Shown in pieces: positions 7,513-16,398 of a stretch of 64,000 nucleotides of DNA (the first letter of the stretch is position 1; every line of letters begins with the position of its first letter). Both the position numbers and the translations under genes were made by a program. Source of the stretch: Rhizobiales bacterium NRL2 (GTDB lineage Bacteria > Pseudomonadota > Alphaproteobacteria > Minwuiales > Minwuiaceae); contig CP016093.1 of assembly GCA_001664005.1 (NCBI GenBank), forward strand, positions 2,687,001 through 2,751,000, given 5' to 3'. The notes under the pieces were generated by a model. It searched no databases and was not told the DNA's origin. It saw only the letters and a program-made list of their open reading frames with translations.

Positions 7513-9864
7513 CTATTCTACTTCATATTTTACAATACTTCGGTCCAAAGAAGAAGTAGACCGCCAGTAGTTTGGCTCTCCGCTATCCCAAAAAGCATGG
7601 CGATTTCCCGCACGAATTTCATTTCTCAATCTAATACCGCTATTCATGCAATGACGCCTCAGCTCAAGATCCAGCCACTCAAAGGTTTGATGAAAAGGAA
7701 TAGTTCGGCCATTGCGGGCCCTACGCGGAATCGCAATCGAAATACTCCCATTATTTGTTATACTTCCAATCAATGTAGGAAGTAAGTTTCTAAAAAACTC
7801 AGCCATTTTCTCAGCGCCGCCTTCCTGAATATTATATCCGTAAGGCGGATCGCAAACAATATGGTCTACAGATCTTTCAAGGTTGCGCATTAAATCGAGC
7901 GAATCATCAACCTTGCACAAGAAAACCCCTGGCCTCTTACTTTCCACGATATGTTTCACGTCACCCGGCTTCACATTTTGAATCTTTTTCAATATTTCAT
8001 AAAATTTTTGACTCTGAACTTTTAAGATTGCCGAATAACTCCCCCCTTTACTCACTGAAAATGCCCCCTTTACGACCCCTTGCCACCGAACATCTTCCAC
8101 AAGACTTGTCTTTTCGTAATGATCTTCAAGTTCTAATATTGTTCTATTGATTTCCTCCTTAATGACATGGTCTAAATTTTCTTGGCTGATTTGAATACTA
8201 ATCCATTTTTGAGCAATGGCGCGCCATACTATGTAAAAAATGCACCTTGTTCTTAAATCACACTTGTCATCATCATTTAAAAATTGCATGATATCGTTGC
8301 CAAACCCTTCATCCATCATTCTTTTTATTGCAGATGCGACTTTTCTCTGACTGTTTTCACAACTTTTGACGTCAACGTAATTCATGATACCGCTATAGAT
8401 ATAGATCACTATTTGCAAAAACTTCTCTGTTGCACTTTTGCCCTTGAGCCCTGCCAACTTGGTTTTTTGCGCATTCAATAAGTCGTCGTAGGGCACCAGA
8501 AAAGAGGGGCTATAATTCTCCAACTTTGCAACTATTGCTCGAAGATCCGTTTCCAAATTAGATATTTCCGACGGTGTGTAGGAAAAAAAATGCGCGTTAT
8601 CTTGAACAAGACGGGGGAATAGCGGGTTTCTGTCGAACCCTAATATACATGCGTCTGGATATCTAATTGCCGCATCTAATATTGTTGTTCCGGTTCCACA
8701 AAATGGATCGATAAAAACAAACTGCTCATTCTGATGTTGATCCAAGCCCGCCAGATTAATTAGTGCGCCTGAAAGGGTATGCGGAATTGTTATAGGCGCA
8801 CACCACCCTAATTTTCGTTCCTTAAAGGTATGCAATGGGTTGGCGTTTCGAAAATACTGCGCATATAGTATGAGATACTTATCTCGTGTATTTATTTCGT
8901 ATATTCCAGCTTGACTGTCTGCAATACCACCATCGGTGATCATCCAAATTGTGCAATCGTCGACAGTTTTACTCTCAATTTTTTCTGTTTTATAATTTTT
9001 TATCCCCTGGGGGACGAAAATCTTGTTTTGAAATCTATTTTGTATAAAAGCAACGTAGTCTAACAATGGCGTTCCTTCAATATAATGTTTTCGTAGATGA
9101 AGTCGTATGCCATCAAGGCCATTCCTAACAGATGCCGGGGACATTACCTTTTCATCATCGGAGAAAAGCTCTTCAGCATAGGCGGTAAAGAATATTTTTT
9201 TTCCTTCTTCCAAATTTGCTAAAAACTCATCTAAACGCTTAGTTATAACGTGCTGCTCGGCTTTCTCTGCATTGCGTATATAAAGAGGCAAACCGGCCGA
9301 ATGCGCATAACCGGACATTGCGACGACAGAAATCATGTCGCACTTCAGAACATTCGGAATATGTATCAAAACCGATGTAAAATACGGCTCTATAATGATA
9401 GAGTTCTTGAATAGATCGGCGTATATTGCGCGAAAATGTTCGATAAAATCCAATGAATTGTCGGAAAATTTGGATTCAATGTGCGTTCTGTTAAAAAAAT
9501 CGATCTCATTTATTGCATTTCTTAGCAGAGTGGTTATATAATAGTCGGTTCCTATACAAATAGACTTCTGTCTTTTAGGTGGTATTTTAAGATTAGCGCG
9601 AACGAGAGCTTCTATTTCATTATAAAATAGATCGGTAACTGATGCATTTTTTTGTGAAAGAATAAAAAATGAGCCCGCAAAGTCAGCGAAATCTGGCTCA
9701 CTTCCATAGGATGACATTCCACTTCTGTAATACCAATCCGCCTTAAACGCGCGGATAAAAATGTTCGCGTCAAGTTCGTAGAGCCGCTCCTCGGCGTTAG
9801 GGTCTATTGCCTCCCTAACCGCTAAACTTAGGGCGCGGCGAATGGCGCCGGTTAAATCGTCCAT
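7513..9864 (-). CDS. Putative DNA (or RNA) methyltransferase, AT-rich
   Basis: A 783-aa protein with a split methyltransferase domain. The AdoMet-binding motif FIDPFCGTGTTILDAA is near residues 385-400, followed by the acidic loop ILGFDRNP, and the catalytic motif VCDPPYGYN is near residues 668-676. DPPY fits N6-adenine or N4-cytosine DNA methylases and also the UPF0020/TRM11 RNA-methylase group. The first 340 residues have no recognised domain and the insert between motif I and DPPY is unusually long (about 270 aa). The gene is strikingly AT-rich against the rest of the window and lies directly inside attL, which indicates recent acquisition. A role in host defence or self-marking is inferred from location only. 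Confidence 0.7.
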   Translation of the reverse strand: MDDLTGAIRRALSLAVREAIDPNAEERLYELDANIFIRAFKADWYYRSGMSSYGSEPDFADFAGSFFILSQKNASVTDLFYNEIEALVRANLKIPPKRQKSICIGTDYYITTLLRNAINEIDFFNRTHIESKFSDNSLDFIEHFRAIYADLFKNSIIIEPYFTSVLIHIPNVLKCDMISVVAMSGYAHSAGLPLYIRNAEKAEQHVITKRLDEFLANLEEGKKIFFTAYAEELFSDDEKVMSPASVRNGLDGIRLHLRKHYIEGTPLLDYVAFIQNRFQNKIFVPQGIKNYKTEKIESKTVDDCTIWMITDGGIADSQAGIYEINTRDKYLILYAQYFRNANPLHTFKERKLGWCAPITIPHTLSGALINLAGLDQHQNEQFVFIDPFCGTGTTILDAAIRYPDACILGFDRNPLFPRLVQDNAHFFSYTPSEISNLETDLRAIVAKLENYSPSFLVPYDDLLNAQKTKLAGLKGKSATEKFLQIVIYIYSGIMNYVDVKSCENSQRKVASAIKRMMDEGFGNDIMQFLNDDDKCDLRTRCIFYIVWRAIAQKWISIQISQENLDHVIKEEINRTILELEDHYEKTSLVEDVRWQGVVKGAFSVSKGGSYSAILKVQSQKFYEILKKIQNVKPGDVKHIVESKRPGVFLCKVDDSLDLMRNLERSVDHIVCDPPYGYNIQEGGAEKMAEFFRNLLPTLIGSITNNGSISIAIPRRARNGRTIPFHQTFEWLDLELRRHCMNSGIRLRNEIRAGNRHAFWDSGEPNYWRSTSSLDRSIVKYEVE

Positions 9865-10219
9865 GCTTGCCCCCTCTGATTCGGATTATTCTACGACAGG
9901 CTGTGATGGTCAATGAGTTGCTCAATTCTTGGTGCGTTTGGCTTCGCTCAATGCCGTCCGGGTATTAGTCACCCTCGTCCACAAGGTGAGTGAACCCGCC
10001 GCAAGACACAGTTTGAATTGATCCGCGTTGTGTGTGGATTCCCTCTAGGAAGCAAGCGGAATCCAGACGGGTGAGGTGCGGCCATGTATCTGGCCTGTTG
10101 ATGCCACCGTCATGCGGCGCTGGCCTGTGTAGAGATATGCGGATCGCGTCCCTTGAGGTGGTCCTAGAAAATCGGACGGGGAATTAAGGTGTATTCCGCC
10201 GGGTACGGAGGAATGCGAG
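9865..10219. other. Intergenic, transition from AT-rich segment to IS3 remnant
   Basis: The base composition changes from AT-rich to GC-rich within this stretch. The last part (after about 10120) probably holds the left end of the IS3-family element whose orfA follows; no clear terminal inverted repeat could be fixed. No gene is supported. Confidence 0.4.
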
Positions 10220-10510
10220 ATGGCGAAGCCACGGAAGTTCACGCCTGAGTTCAAGGCGAAGGTGGCGCTGGAAGCGCTGCGGGGCGACAAGGCGATCCAG
10301 GAGATCGCGGCGCGCCACAAGGTCCACCCCAATCAGGTCGGCACGTGGAAGCGCCAGGCGATGAACGGCCTGGGCAAGGTATTCTCGAACGGCGCTGACC
10401 AGGCTCGGCGGGACGTTGAGGCCGAGGTCCACGAGCTGCATGCGAAGATCGGCCAGTTGACGGTGGAGCGGGATCCCCGATCAGGTCGGGGACAAGCTTT
10501 TTGGCCATAG
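10220..10510 (+). pseudogene. IS3-family transposase OrfA, disrupted at the 3' end
   Basis: MAKPRKFTPEFKAKVALEAL and the helix-turn-helix that follows are typical of IS3-family OrfA, and a leucine-zipper-like helix (VEAEVHELHAKIGQLTVERD) ends the recognisable part. After VERD the frame is altered by a short palindromic insertion (10475-10497), so the usual end is lost and the frame runs to 10510. It is one half of an IS3 element truncated on the right. Confidence 0.8.
10475..10491. repeat. Small palindrome inserted in IS3 orfA
   Basis: CCCCGA-TCAGG-TCGGGG followed by ACAAGCTT. Without about 23-25 bp here the reading frame would continue in normal IS3 fashion, so it looks like a mini-insertion. 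No second copy was noticed in the window. Confidence 0.4.
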
Positions 10511-10520
10511 GGCTCAAGCG

Positions 10521-10718
10521 ATGAGCCGGGTGGAACGCAAGGCGATGGTCCGCCGCGACGTTCCCGGCCTGAGCTTGAGCCGGCAATGCGAGATCCTGTC
10601 GATCAGCCGCTCGTCGTTCTATTACACGCCGAAGGGCGAGAGCCCTTCGAGTCTGGCGCTGATGCGGCGGATCGACGAGCTGTTCCTGAAGCACCCCGGA
10701 CCAATCGTCGGGGACTGA
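10521..10718 (+). pseudogene. IS3-family transposase OrfB, N-terminal fragment
   Basis: MSRVERKAMVRRDVPGLSLS, SRSSFYYTPKGE and MRRIDELFLKHP are the characteristic start of IS3 OrfB. Identity to the family stops at about 10703; the integrase core with the DDE residues is missing. The break is followed within 40 bp by the 3' end of the serine recombinase gene on the other strand, suggesting a deletion or insertion event at this point. Confidence 0.8.
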
Positions 10719-10743
10719 TCGGCGGCGGATCGCGAAATGCGAG

Positions 10744-12264
10744 CTATGATGTTCGCACCTGCAGCTTCATACCGATCTTCGAGAGCCGTTCGCACAGGTG
10801 CTGGGATGCACCCTCCCCGGTTCGAGAAGTACCCCGGACTGGGTCACCAAAAGGGGTGGAGGCTAGATTCTCGACCTCGGCTACCCAATCCGAGGGCTCT
10901 ATCTCGACCTCTTTCCCGCGGACCGATCGGTTCGAGGTCGCTGTTTCGAGGATCTGCCGCTTACCGGCGCCATCGGCCCTTTCGTAGGTTGCAGGAAGGC
11001 TCTTCGCCAGTTCGAGTATCTGGGCCAGTTGATCCGGGTTCGGGAGCGCGGAGGTCCGGTTGTCGCGTTGTTCCGTGAGCCGGCGCCGATCGAACATCAG
11101 GCGTTCCCTGCGGCGCTGGAAGGTGTCCTGGTCGATCATGCCGTCGACATAGGCATCGGTGAGCCGATCCATCCGTTGATCGATTTGGGCAAGCTGCGCC
11201 TCCAGAGTGCCAACAACCTCCTCGGAGCGAAGACCGGCGATATAGCTCTCGAACCAGGCCACGACCTTCTCAATGTCCTGGTCCGTCAACCTGATCGAGG
11301 AGAGCCTGTCTTGCACCGCCTTTTCAATCGCTTCTTCGCGAACGCATTTCGTGGGGCAGGCGCGCGCGTGGCACCGGTAGTAGACATGGCCTTTCTGCAG
11401 TTCGGGGATCATCGCGCCGCCGCAATGGCCGCATCGGAATAACCCACGGAAGAGATGGTCACGCCGGGTGAGCTTCTTGCCGCACTTGTTGTCCTTGATC
11501 GCTTGCACGTGCTCGAAGAGCTCGACGGAGATCAGCGGCTCGTGGATTCCCTGATAGGTGGCACCAGTACCCTTTATCCGGACGATCCCGCAATAGAACG
11601 GATTGGAGAGCATCGTCTCGAAGACATGCTTCTTGATGGGCCGGCCGGTTTCGCTCTGGAAGCCGCGCCGCTGCATCTCCGCGAGCAGGGACATCAGCGA
11701 GTACTGCCCCGTCGCATAGAGGCGGAAGGCGTCCTGGACGTGGTGCGCACGTCCCGGGTCGGGTGTCTTGGGCTTGCCGCCACCGTTGTTGAGATAGCCG
11801 ATCGGCGCCTTGAAGGGGTACAGGCCCTGTTTCAGGCGGCCCTCGATGCCCTTGATCGTCTCGTCGCGGAGGTTGCGGATGTAGTCGGCGGCGATGACGG
11901 CCTGGATATCGGCCGTGAGCCGCCCGCCGCGCGAGCGGAAGTCGAGGCTCTCGGTGGCGAAGTGGATGTCGATGCCGGTATCGGAGAGTTCGCCAATCCT
12001 GGCCCAGTCGGCGAAGTTCCGCGCGGAGCGGTCGATCTTGTGAATCACCAGGCCTTCGGCCTTTCGGGCCTTCAGGAGTTTCAGCATACGGTTGAATGTG
12101 GGGCGCCCGCCCTTGGCTGCCGTCACCTTCTCCTCGAACCACTCGACGATCTCGATGTCATGGCGATCGGCGAAGGCCTGGATCGCCTCGCGTTGGGCTT
12201 CCAGCGAGACGCCCTCCCCCTGCTTCACGCTGGAAACGCGGGTATAGCCGAAGCACTTCTTCAT
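10744..12264 (-). CDS. Large serine recombinase
   Basis: A 506-aa site-specific recombinase. The N-terminal resolvase domain (residues 1-150) contains YTRVSS with the nucleophilic serine at 11 or 12 and the KIDRSARN segment; a recombinase domain follows, then a zinc ribbon CGHCGGAM...CHARACPTKC near residues 275-305 and a coiled-coil helix rich in R, E and Q. It starts 12 bp after the 47-aa gene and shares its strand with the HerA-like ATPase, so the three form one run. Such enzymes integrate and excise elements; the site it acts on is not evident here. Confidence 0.9.
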   Translation of the reverse strand: MKKCFGYTRVSSVKQGEGVSLEAQREAIQAFADRHDIEIVEWFEEKVTAAKGGRPTFNRMLKLLKARKAEGLVIHKIDRSARNFADWARIGELSDTGIDIHFATESLDFRSRGGRLTADIQAVIAADYIRNLRDETIKGIEGRLKQGLYPFKAPIGYLNNGGGKPKTPDPGRAHHVQDAFRLYATGQYSLMSLLAEMQRRGFQSETGRPIKKHVFETMLSNPFYCGIVRIKGTGATYQGIHEPLISVELFEHVQAIKDNKCGKKLTRRDHLFRGLFRCGHCGGAMIPELQKGHVYYRCHARACPTKCVREEAIEKAVQDRLSSIRLTDQDIEKVVAWFESYIAGLRSEEVVGTLEAQLAQIDQRMDRLTDAYVDGMIDQDTFQRRRERLMFDRRRLTEQRDNRTSALPNPDQLAQILELAKSLPATYERADGAGKRQILETATSNRSVRGKEVEIEPSDWVAEVENLASTPFGDPVRGTSRTGEGASQHLCERLSKIGMKLQVRTS

Positions 12265-12276
12265 ATGTCGAATTGA

Positions 12277-12420
12277 TTAAGTGTCTAAATTATTATCATT
12301 CTCGGTGTGATTTTCCTCGCCGTTCCAAGGCCAGGACCCTTCGCGGCGCATCCGCTCGTACATCCGCTGGCAGAGCGCCAGATAGGCTTCGAGGCGGGGA
12401 TCGAGGGGTTCCTTGTTCAT
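12277..12420 (-). CDS. Small protein between ATPase and serine recombinase
   Basis: A 47-aa protein beginning MNKEPLDPRLEAYLALCQRM, with an arginine- and methionine-rich helix and an acidic, asparagine-rich tail. It starts 4 bp after the ATPase stop codon and ends 12 bp before the recombinase start, so it is translated from the same message. Similar short proteins next to recombinase genes seem familiar from alphaproteobacterial islands, but I cannot name a family. A recombination-directionality role is a guess. Confidence 0.6.
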   Translation of the reverse strand: MNKEPLDPRLEAYLALCQRMYERMRREGSWPWNGEENHTENDNNLDT

Positions 12421-12424
12421 CTGC

Positions 12425-13651
12425 CTATTGTGCACCGGATGGCGGTGTCGACAGGTCTCCGCCGCGGGCGGGTTCCGCCGGTGAACCGGGGCGCCGGGTG
12501 TAGACGGTGAAGGGCTTGGACTGCCGGCCCTCGACCATGACCCGGGCGAAGCACTCGAAGTTGGCGAGGCCGATCAGATCGCGCGGGTGCACGTCGCCCA
12601 GCTGGTTGCCGAGGATCGGCGCATCGGCGGCGCCGACGCGGAAGATCATCATGCTGCCGGCATTGCCCAGGATCGCGGAGAGCAGCGGCCGCTCGAGCTG
12701 ATCCAGATACTGATGCGCCAGAACGAGGCCGACGCCGTATTTGCGGAGCTGCGGCAGCATGTCGGCGAGCGCCGTGCTCGAGAAGGCGTGGAACTCGTCG
12801 GCATAGACGATGAACGGCCGCCGGTCCCGGAAGGCCAGGCTCGCGCGGCTGTAGCCGGCATGGGCGAAGCCCGAGAGGATCAGCCCGCCCAGCACATTGG
12901 CCGTATCGGCGCCGAGCCGGCCGGTCGCGAGGTTGACGATGAGGTGCTGGCCCTCGTCCATGATCCGGCGGAAGCGGAGCGGTTGATCGGGCTCGCAGAC
13001 GGCGCGGCGGACCAGCGGATGCGAGAGGAAGGCGCCCAGCTTGTTGGCGATGGGCGCGACGCCGTCGACCGCACCCTTGTAGCGAAGTGCGGTGAACTCC
13101 ACGGTCCAGAACTCCCTGACCTGGTCGTCGGTGATGTTGGCGACCATCCGCTCGCGCGCGGCGCTGTCGATGAAGAGCGGTAGGATGTCTCTCAGATCCG
13201 CGTCCGGCTGATCGAGCAGCGCCAGCAGCGCATAGCGCAAGAGATGCTCCATGCGCGCGCCCCAGGCGTCGATCCATTGTTTCTTGAGGGTATCGATCAG
13301 GCTGGAAGCAACGAGCGGGCGATGCTCGACCGCCACATGGGTGAGCGGGTTGTAGCCGAAGGGACAGGCCGGGTCGGCGACATCCCAGTAGATATGGCCG
13401 GACCCGAGCGTCCGGCTCAGCTCGGCGGCCAGGTCGCCATGGGGATCCAGGAGACAGAAGCCCGTGCCGTCCCGGGCGTCCTGCCTGGCGAGCTCGGCGA
13501 TCAGCGTCGACTTGCCGGCCCCGGTCTGGCCGACGACGTAGAGGTGCATCAGCCGGTCGGCCAGCGTCATCGCGAAGGGCGCCGGGCCCGAGCGGCGGTG
13601 GGCCTCCCCCAGCGTGACGCGGCGATCGAGCGGGTTCATTGGCTCCAGCAT
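12425..13651 (-). CDS. HerA/VirD4-like ATPase (DUF87/TraG type)
   Basis: A 408-aa P-loop ATPase: Walker A VVGQTGAGKSTLIAEL at residues 39-54, FCLLDPHGDL at 65-74, Walker B FIVYADEFHAF at 280-290 and the motor motif LAHQYLDQL further on. No membrane anchor is seen, unlike a full coupling protein. Of several in-frame starts, MLEPMNPLDRR at 13651 is the most natural because residues upstream are low-complexity. First gene of the ATPase/47-aa/serine recombinase run. It may pump or remodel DNA during element transfer or replication. A second member of this superfamily lies at 35297-37423. Confidence 0.8.
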   Translation of the reverse strand: MLEPMNPLDRRVTLGEAHRRSGPAPFAMTLADRLMHLYVVGQTGAGKSTLIAELARQDARDGTGFCLLDPHGDLAAELSRTLGSGHIYWDVADPACPFGYNPLTHVAVEHRPLVASSLIDTLKKQWIDAWGARMEHLLRYALLALLDQPDADLRDILPLFIDSAARERMVANITDDQVREFWTVEFTALRYKGAVDGVAPIANKLGAFLSHPLVRRAVCEPDQPLRFRRIMDEGQHLIVNLATGRLGADTANVLGGLILSGFAHAGYSRASLAFRDRRPFIVYADEFHAFSSTALADMLPQLRKYGVGLVLAHQYLDQLERPLLSAILGNAGSMMIFRVGAADAPILGNQLGDVHPRDLIGLANFECFARVMVEGRQSKPFTVYTRRPGSPAEPARGGDLSTPPSGAQ

Positions 13652-13893
13652 GTCACGCCAGCGGCTCTCCCGTGGGCCCCGCCATCTGCCGCCTCGCCCG
13701 ATGGCGGGGTTATGGGGATAGCGCGATCGATGAGAGACTGAGCCCCGGGGGAGAGCGGCGTTCTTCCGCCAACCGGCCACCACCCTCAACGTTCTCCCCT
13801 GGCCATATTCCGTCCAGGGCGGCCTCCCGCCGCCCGGATGCGCCTGACCGATGAAGTGGTCGGGCGTCTCCGGGCGACGACAAGGAGGCTGCC

Positions 13894-14265
13894 ATGACCC
13901 ATGACCAGACGAACAATACGACCGATGAGACGGAAGAGGCCCGGACGGCCCGCATCCGGGAGCTGAACGACCGCTTCCGGACCGGCGCCGGCGGCGCCGG
14001 CCAGGTGTTGATCACCGCCGGCATCGAGGGACTCGGCCCGGACAAGGCCAGAGCGGTGTACGAAGCGGTCCAGCGCTTCGACGACTTCACCGCCGACAAC
14101 GACCCGTATGGCGAGCACGATTTCGGCGCCTTCGACCTGGACGGCCGGAAGATCTTCTGGAAGATCGATACCTACGATCTCTCCATGACGATGATGTCGC
14201 CGGATCCGACGGATCCGTCCGTCACCCGGCGCGTGCTCACCATCATGCTCGCCAGCGAGTACTGA
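13894..14265 (+). CDS. DUF3768 protein
   Basis: A 123-aa cytosolic protein with the DUF3768 hallmarks RIRELNDRFRTG, RFDDFTADNDPYGEHDFG, FWKIDTYD and a C-terminal RVLTIMLASEY. A consensus AAGGAGG ribosome site lies at 13880-13886. The family is common on alphaproteobacterial plasmids and islands, often near partition genes as here; its function is unknown. Transcribed divergently from the HerA-like ATPase across a 242-bp gap and closed by a terminator. Confidence 0.88.
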   Translation: MTHDQTNNTTDETEEARTARIRELNDRFRTGAGGAGQVLITAGIEGLGPDKARAVYEAVQRFDDFTADNDPYGEHDFGAFDLDGRKIFWKIDTYDLSMTMMSPDPTDPSVTRRVLTIMLASEY

Positions 14266-14284
14266 TGGTCGTTCCAACTCACCA

Positions 14285-14314
14285 CCACCCGTCGAGCGAT
14301 CGGCGGGTGGTTTT
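14285..14314 (+). terminator. Terminator after the DUF3768 gene
   Basis: CCACCCG (14285-14291) pairs with CGGGTGG (14304-14310), extended inward by TCG/CGG-type pairs, loop AGCGAT, and followed by TTTT. Confidence 0.8.
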
Positions 14315-14328
14315 CCTTAGTATCCCGT

Positions 14329-14943
14329 TCAGCCCCACATGCGGTCGGCGATCTCGAGCTCCTCGCGGCCGCTGGCATTGGCGTAGATCGCCGTCGTCGA
14401 GAGCGCCGCATGGCCCATCCATTTCGACAGCATGTTGAGCGGCACGCCCATGCGGATGGCGTGGATGCCATAGCCATGGCGCAACCCCTTGGGCGAGGCC
14501 TGGGCGCCCTCGATGCCGGCCCGGGCCATCACCGCCTTGATCCAGCGATAGCCGGTGGAGCGGTTGAGCGGCGCCGCGCCATGCCGCCAGAGCGGACCGG
14601 GACCGGCCCCCTCGCCTTCCAGCCCGTGGGTCTCCTCGAGCAGACGGGCGAGAGCCGCCGGGATCGGCACCTCGCGCATCACGTGCCGGCGGCGTTTCTT
14701 CAGGGTCCGGAACGAGATCACCCGGCCCTGGAGCTGCACCGAGGCCGGCGTCAGCTCGAGCGCCTCGGAGAGCCGGCAGCCGGTATAGAGCAGCGTCAGG
14801 CAGAAGCTCCGGACCTCCGGCGGGGCGCCGCCCGCCGCCGCCACGAAGCGCTCCCGCTCGGCGGCGTTGATGTAGAGGCGGCGCTTCCGATCGTCATAGA
14901 GCCGCATTTCCGAGGGCATGAGCCATGTATCCGTATGCACCAT
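14329..14943 (-). CDS. Small tyrosine recombinase
   Basis: A 204-aa phage-integrase family recombinase consisting of little more than the catalytic domain. Catalytic residues visible are R57 (YTGCRLSEAL), R155 (KGLRHGYG, with Lys where the first His of box II is usual), H178 (WMGHAAL) and nucleophile Y187 (TTAIYANA). The N-terminal core-binding domain is nearly absent, as in some plasmid and island resolvase-type enzymes. No ribosome site clearly decides the start. It converges on the DUF3768 gene. Confidence 0.85.
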   Translation of the reverse strand: MVHTDTWLMPSEMRLYDDRKRRLYINAAERERFVAAAGGAPPEVRSFCLTLLYTGCRLSEALELTPASVQLQGRVISFRTLKKRRRHVMREVPIPAALARLLEETHGLEGEGAGPGPLWRHGAAPLNRSTGYRWIKAVMARAGIEGAQASPKGLRHGYGIHAIRMGVPLNMLSKWMGHAALSTTAIYANASGREELEIADRMWG

Positions 14944-15211
14944 TATTGTGAGGTCTGAATTGGCGATGGCCCCCTCCTAGAGGGCCCGCGGCGGCTCTGC
15001 AACGGAATTGCCAATTCCGGGCGATGAGACGTGAAGCCTCGATATTTCAGTCGGTTATCGCACCGGAACCGGAATCGTAACGAAGCGGATTCACCAATGC
15101 AACCGCAAAACAGGCCGCCAATGACCATCGTACAATATTGGCAATAGTGGTGCAAAGCCGGCCCTGTGGACAGCACCCGGCGGCACGCGACGAACAGAGG
15201 GAGACGACACG

Positions 15212-15700
15212 ATGAGGGGACGCAGAATGCGCCTGCCCCGGCTGGCCGCAACCGCGCTGATGCTGGGCCTGGCGCTCGCCGCCTGCAAGACCACCGGCGA
15301 GGCGAAGCCCGCCACCCTGCCCGAAGCGGCGGCGGTCCAGCCGCCCGGACCCGGTGTGTCCGCCGAACATGCGCGCTTCGCCGGCATCTGGCAGGGCACA
15401 TGGGGCGAGAGCCTCGACGGCAAGCTGGCGGTGACGCGCGTCGGCCCCGATGGCTCGGTCGATGCGATCTACGCCTGGGGCGACAACCCGGGACGGTTCC
15501 GCGGCGGGCACAACTTCGTCAAGGGCAAGATCGAAGGCGAGACACTCACCCTCGAGCGCTTCGGCAGCGGCGCCGACGTTTCCTACGAGATGCAGCCCGA
15601 CGGCTGGCTCAAGGGCCACTACCACCGCCCGGGCCATGGCAACCGCGCCGAGGCGGAGGCCACCGGCCGGTTCGACCGGATCAGCGGACCGGAGGCTTGA
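15212..15700 (+). CDS. Predicted lipoprotein, 162 aa
   Basis: The signal peptide ends in the lipobox LALAAC with the lipidated cysteine near residue 25. The mature part (FAGIWQGTWGESLDGKLAVTRV, then a beta-rich stretch) looks like a small beta-barrel or beta-sandwich domain. A GGGAG site precedes ATG 15212. First of three lipoprotein genes in a row (5-bp gap to the next). The role is unknown; an outer-membrane location is expected unless the +2 residue directs otherwise. Confidence 0.75.
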   Translation: MRGRRMRLPRLAATALMLGLALAACKTTGEAKPATLPEAAAVQPPGPGVSAEHARFAGIWQGTWGESLDGKLAVTRVGPDGSVDAIYAWGDNPGRFRGGHNFVKGKIEGETLTLERFGSGADVSYEMQPDGWLKGHYHRPGHGNRAEAEATGRFDRISGPEA

Positions 15701-15705
15701 GACAG

Positions 15706-16398
15706 ATGAACAGGCAAAGCAGCAAGGTCATCGGGCCGATCGCCCTCCTCGCCGCGCTGGTGCTGGGCGCCTGCGTGACCGGCAGCACCGAGCCGCCCGA
15801 GGGAGCCACGCTCTACCAGAAGCAGCCCCTGCCGGTCGGCACCACCATGACGCTCCGCCGGAGCGAGGGCGGCAATGTCCGCACCTTCACCCAGACAGTC
15901 ACCGGCACCGACATCTTCGAGGGCCGCGAGGTCATCCGCTCGGAGAACGACGACGGCACGACGAGCTTCTATGACAGGGAGACGCGCACCTGGACGGCGA
16001 CGCTGGACCGGGACGGGACGGTCAAGACCTATATCGATCCTCATGCGGGCTATTACGACTGGCCGCTCTTCGTCGGCAAGTCGTGGCGGCCCTCCTACGC
16101 CTTCCACGATGTCGCCGGCGGCAACAGCTGGTCCGGCATCGCCCCGTCTCTCGAGGTGGCCGCGATAGAGACGGTCACCGTCCCGGCCGGGACCTTCGAG
16201 ACACTCCGCATCGAGAGCGGGCCGGGCAACAATGTCGGCTTCGAGGCGACCTACTGGTACGCGCCCTCGATCGGCCTGATCGTCAAGTCGGACTGGGCGC
16301 GGACCACCAACCACTACCAGGGTCCGGGCGGCGCGCGCGAGACGGTGCTGGTCGCCTTCGAGAAGCCGTCCGGCCCCGATGTGGAGCTGATCGAATGA
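15706..16398 (+). CDS. Predicted lipoprotein, 230 aa
   Basis: The signal peptide ends with the lipobox VLGAC. The mature domain has regular beta-strand periodicity and contains VETVTVPAGTFETLRIE-like and YWYAPSIGLIVKSDW segments that resemble secreted beta-sandwich proteins of unknown function. ATG 15706 follows the first lipoprotein by 5 bp and the stop overlaps the third gene (ATGA at 16395-16398). Confidence 0.75.
   Translation: MNRQSSKVIGPIALLAALVLGACVTGSTEPPEGATLYQKQPLPVGTTMTLRRSEGGNVRTFTQTVTGTDIFEGREVIRSENDDGTTSFYDRETRTWTATLDRDGTVKTYIDPHAGYYDWPLFVGKSWRPSYAFHDVAGGNSWSGIAPSLEVAAIETVTVPAGTFETLRIESGPGNNVGFEATYWYAPSIGLIVKSDWARTTNHYQGPGGARETVLVAFEKPSGPDVELIE

Noticed and set aside
11455-12276. 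273-codon plus-strand frame
   Set aside because: Antisense shadow of the serine recombinase gene.
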